In this document: piece by piece, positions 63,238-64,000 of the stretch
How positions within the stretch are numbered: position 1 is the first letter of the stretch
Layout of the letters: each line of letters starts with the position of its first letter
Source of the DNA: Shimia sp.
GTDB lineage: Bacteria > Pseudomonadota > Alphaproteobacteria > Rhodobacterales > Rhodobacteraceae
Assembly: GCF_022448905.1 (NCBI RefSeq)
Contig: NZ_JAKVCW010000013.1
Span: 1 to 64,000 of the forward strand
Direction: 5' to 3'
Length of the DNA stretch: 64,000 nucleotides
Notes under the pieces: model-generated
Databases searched by the model: none
What the model was told of the DNA's origin: nothing
Seen by the model: the letters and a program-made list of their open reading frames with translations, nothing else
Program-made: the position numbers and the translations under genes

Positions 63238-64000
63238 ATGCCAGCAACAACGTCACAGACGCCCCAAGCAGCAACCATGCGCGCAGAAATCGACACGCTG
63301 CGCGCCATCGTCTGTCTCATCCTTGTCCTGCACCACATGGTTGGCATTTCCCCCGCTTACGGCCTGGAACTGCCGCTAGACCATCCCATCAGCATCCTCA
63401 GCCACACCACTGAGGACATGCGCATGCCGATTTTCAGTTTTATTTCCGGCATGGTCTTTGCGCGCGCCACCGGCCTCTGGCCGGACGCTCGCACAACCAT
63501 CCGTAAAAAAGCTCGCCGCCTGCTGCTGCCCATGCCGTCGGTTGGCACCCTGTTCTGGCTCGCCCGCCGTATGGCCGGCACCGCACAGCCGCCCCTACCT
63601 CTGACCTATGTCACCAGCTTTGCGCACTTCTGGTTCCTGCAAGCCAGCTTCCTGATCATGACCACCGCCGTCCTGCTGGTTTGCCTCGTTGGCGGCAGCT
63701 GGCACCGTCACATCGCCGCTGGGCTTGGCCTGCTGGGCATTGCCTGGTGGGGCCTCGGTCTAATACCATTGCCCGCCACCAACTGGTTCTCAATCACCGA
63801 CGCCACTTTCCTGCTGCCGTTTTTCATGTCCGGCTACCTGACCACACAAACACCCAACGTCCGCCAAGCCTTGCGCAGCGCGCCCTGGGCCCGCCCGCTT
63901 GGCGCTTTACTACTCGCTGTCGGGCTGTTCATCGGTTTTCGCCTCGCCACGCAGGACTTGATCCTCACCGGCACGCCGCGCCGCCTTCTGGCCATTGCGC
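63238..64000 (+). CDS. Acyltransferase-3 family membrane protein (5' part)
   Basis: The frame is open from ATG at 63238 to the window end (254 codons). EIDTLRAIVCLILVLHHMV (17-35) is the acyltransferase-3 start, with conserved R and HH. MPIFSFISGMVFARATGLW, KKARRLLLPM and HFWFLQASFLIM follow, all typical. Several hydrophobic segments are present. Such proteins O-acylate sugars or lipids at the inner membrane. GAGG lies about 8 nt upstream. It is cut by the window edge. Confidence 0.88.
   Translation, partial: MPATTSQTPQAATMRAEIDTLRAIVCLILVLHHMVGISPAYGLELPLDHPISILSHTTEDMRMPIFSFISGMVFARATGLWPDARTTIRKKARRLLLPMPSVGTLFWLARRMAGTAQPPLPLTYVTSFAHFWFLQASFLIMTTAVLLVCLVGGSWHRHIAAGLGLLGIAWWGLGLIPLPATNWFSITDATFLLPFFMSGYLTTQTPNVRQALRSAPWARPLGALLLAVGLFIGFRLATQDLILTGTPRRLLAIA

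Overview
The window is alphaproteobacterial chromosome, most likely from the Roseobacter group of the Rhodobacteraceae. The reasons are high G+C coding DNA, Rhodobacterales-type neighbourhoods (a SPOR lipoprotein with a D,D-carboxypeptidase, tmk, holB and tatD; pccB to pccA to methylmalonyl-CoA mutase with small lipoprotein genes between them; a ScfR/PccR-type regulator), several families largely confined to this order (DUF6497, DUF1036, DUF4174), and choline-sulfate/betaine catabolism. The species cannot be named from the sequence.

Region 1 (1-3314) is foreign or scrambled DNA. A visibly AT-rich minus-strand cluster encodes the start of a PAS protein, an RsbT-like ATPase/kinase and an RsbR/RsbS-type STAS protein, which together look like a partner-switching stress module. 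An IS6-family element (1421-2237) abuts it and has removed the 5' part of a serine recombinase gene. A set of TTCCCTG repeats then leads to a tRNA-Ser(UGA) gene, whose 3' end faces the foreign DNA as expected for an integration site.

Region 2 (3513-10619) is a compact housekeeping run on the + strand: SPOR lipoprotein, dacC-like carboxypeptidase, tmk, holB, tatD, a metallo-beta-lactamase-fold hydrolase, an AEC transporter and a DsbA/FrnE-like protein, closed by a strong terminator.

Region 3 (10990-20061) is a chemotaxis operon: STAS, cheY, cheA, cheW, cheR, cheY, a 119-aa protein with a CheZ/CheT-like DxxxQ motif, an Aer-type PAS protein, a chemoreceptor with a CheR-docking tail, and cheD. 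No cheB lies in the window.

Region 4 (20140-34832) holds a branched-chain 2-oxoacid dehydrogenase operon (E1 alpha, E1 beta, E2, E3) with a divergent Lrp/AsnC regulator, a second chemoreceptor, and a GtsABCD-like glucose/mannose ABC transporter divergent from an OmpR-type two-component system. Tandem TGTTAC repeats lie between the last two.

Region 5 (34934-50706) is the propionyl-CoA to succinyl-CoA pathway (mcm, pccA, pccB). It is interspersed with a sulfotransferase-like gene, a DUF4174 gene, an aldo/keto reductase and a run of small secreted or cytosolic proteins, followed by an MFS exporter and the PccR-like regulator. TTTGC/GCAAA sites lie in front of pccB, the MFS gene and the regulator gene. 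Branched-chain amino-acid breakdown in region 4 would feed propionyl-CoA into this pathway.

Region 6 (50888-64000) has a lipoprotein, choline to betaine genes (betA, betB, divergent betI, betC) with two mutually related secreted proteins on either side of betC, then an EamA transporter, a pirin, a LysE/ArgO exporter divergent from a small gene plus an ArgP/LysG-type regulator, and the start of an acyltransferase-3 membrane protein cut by the window end.
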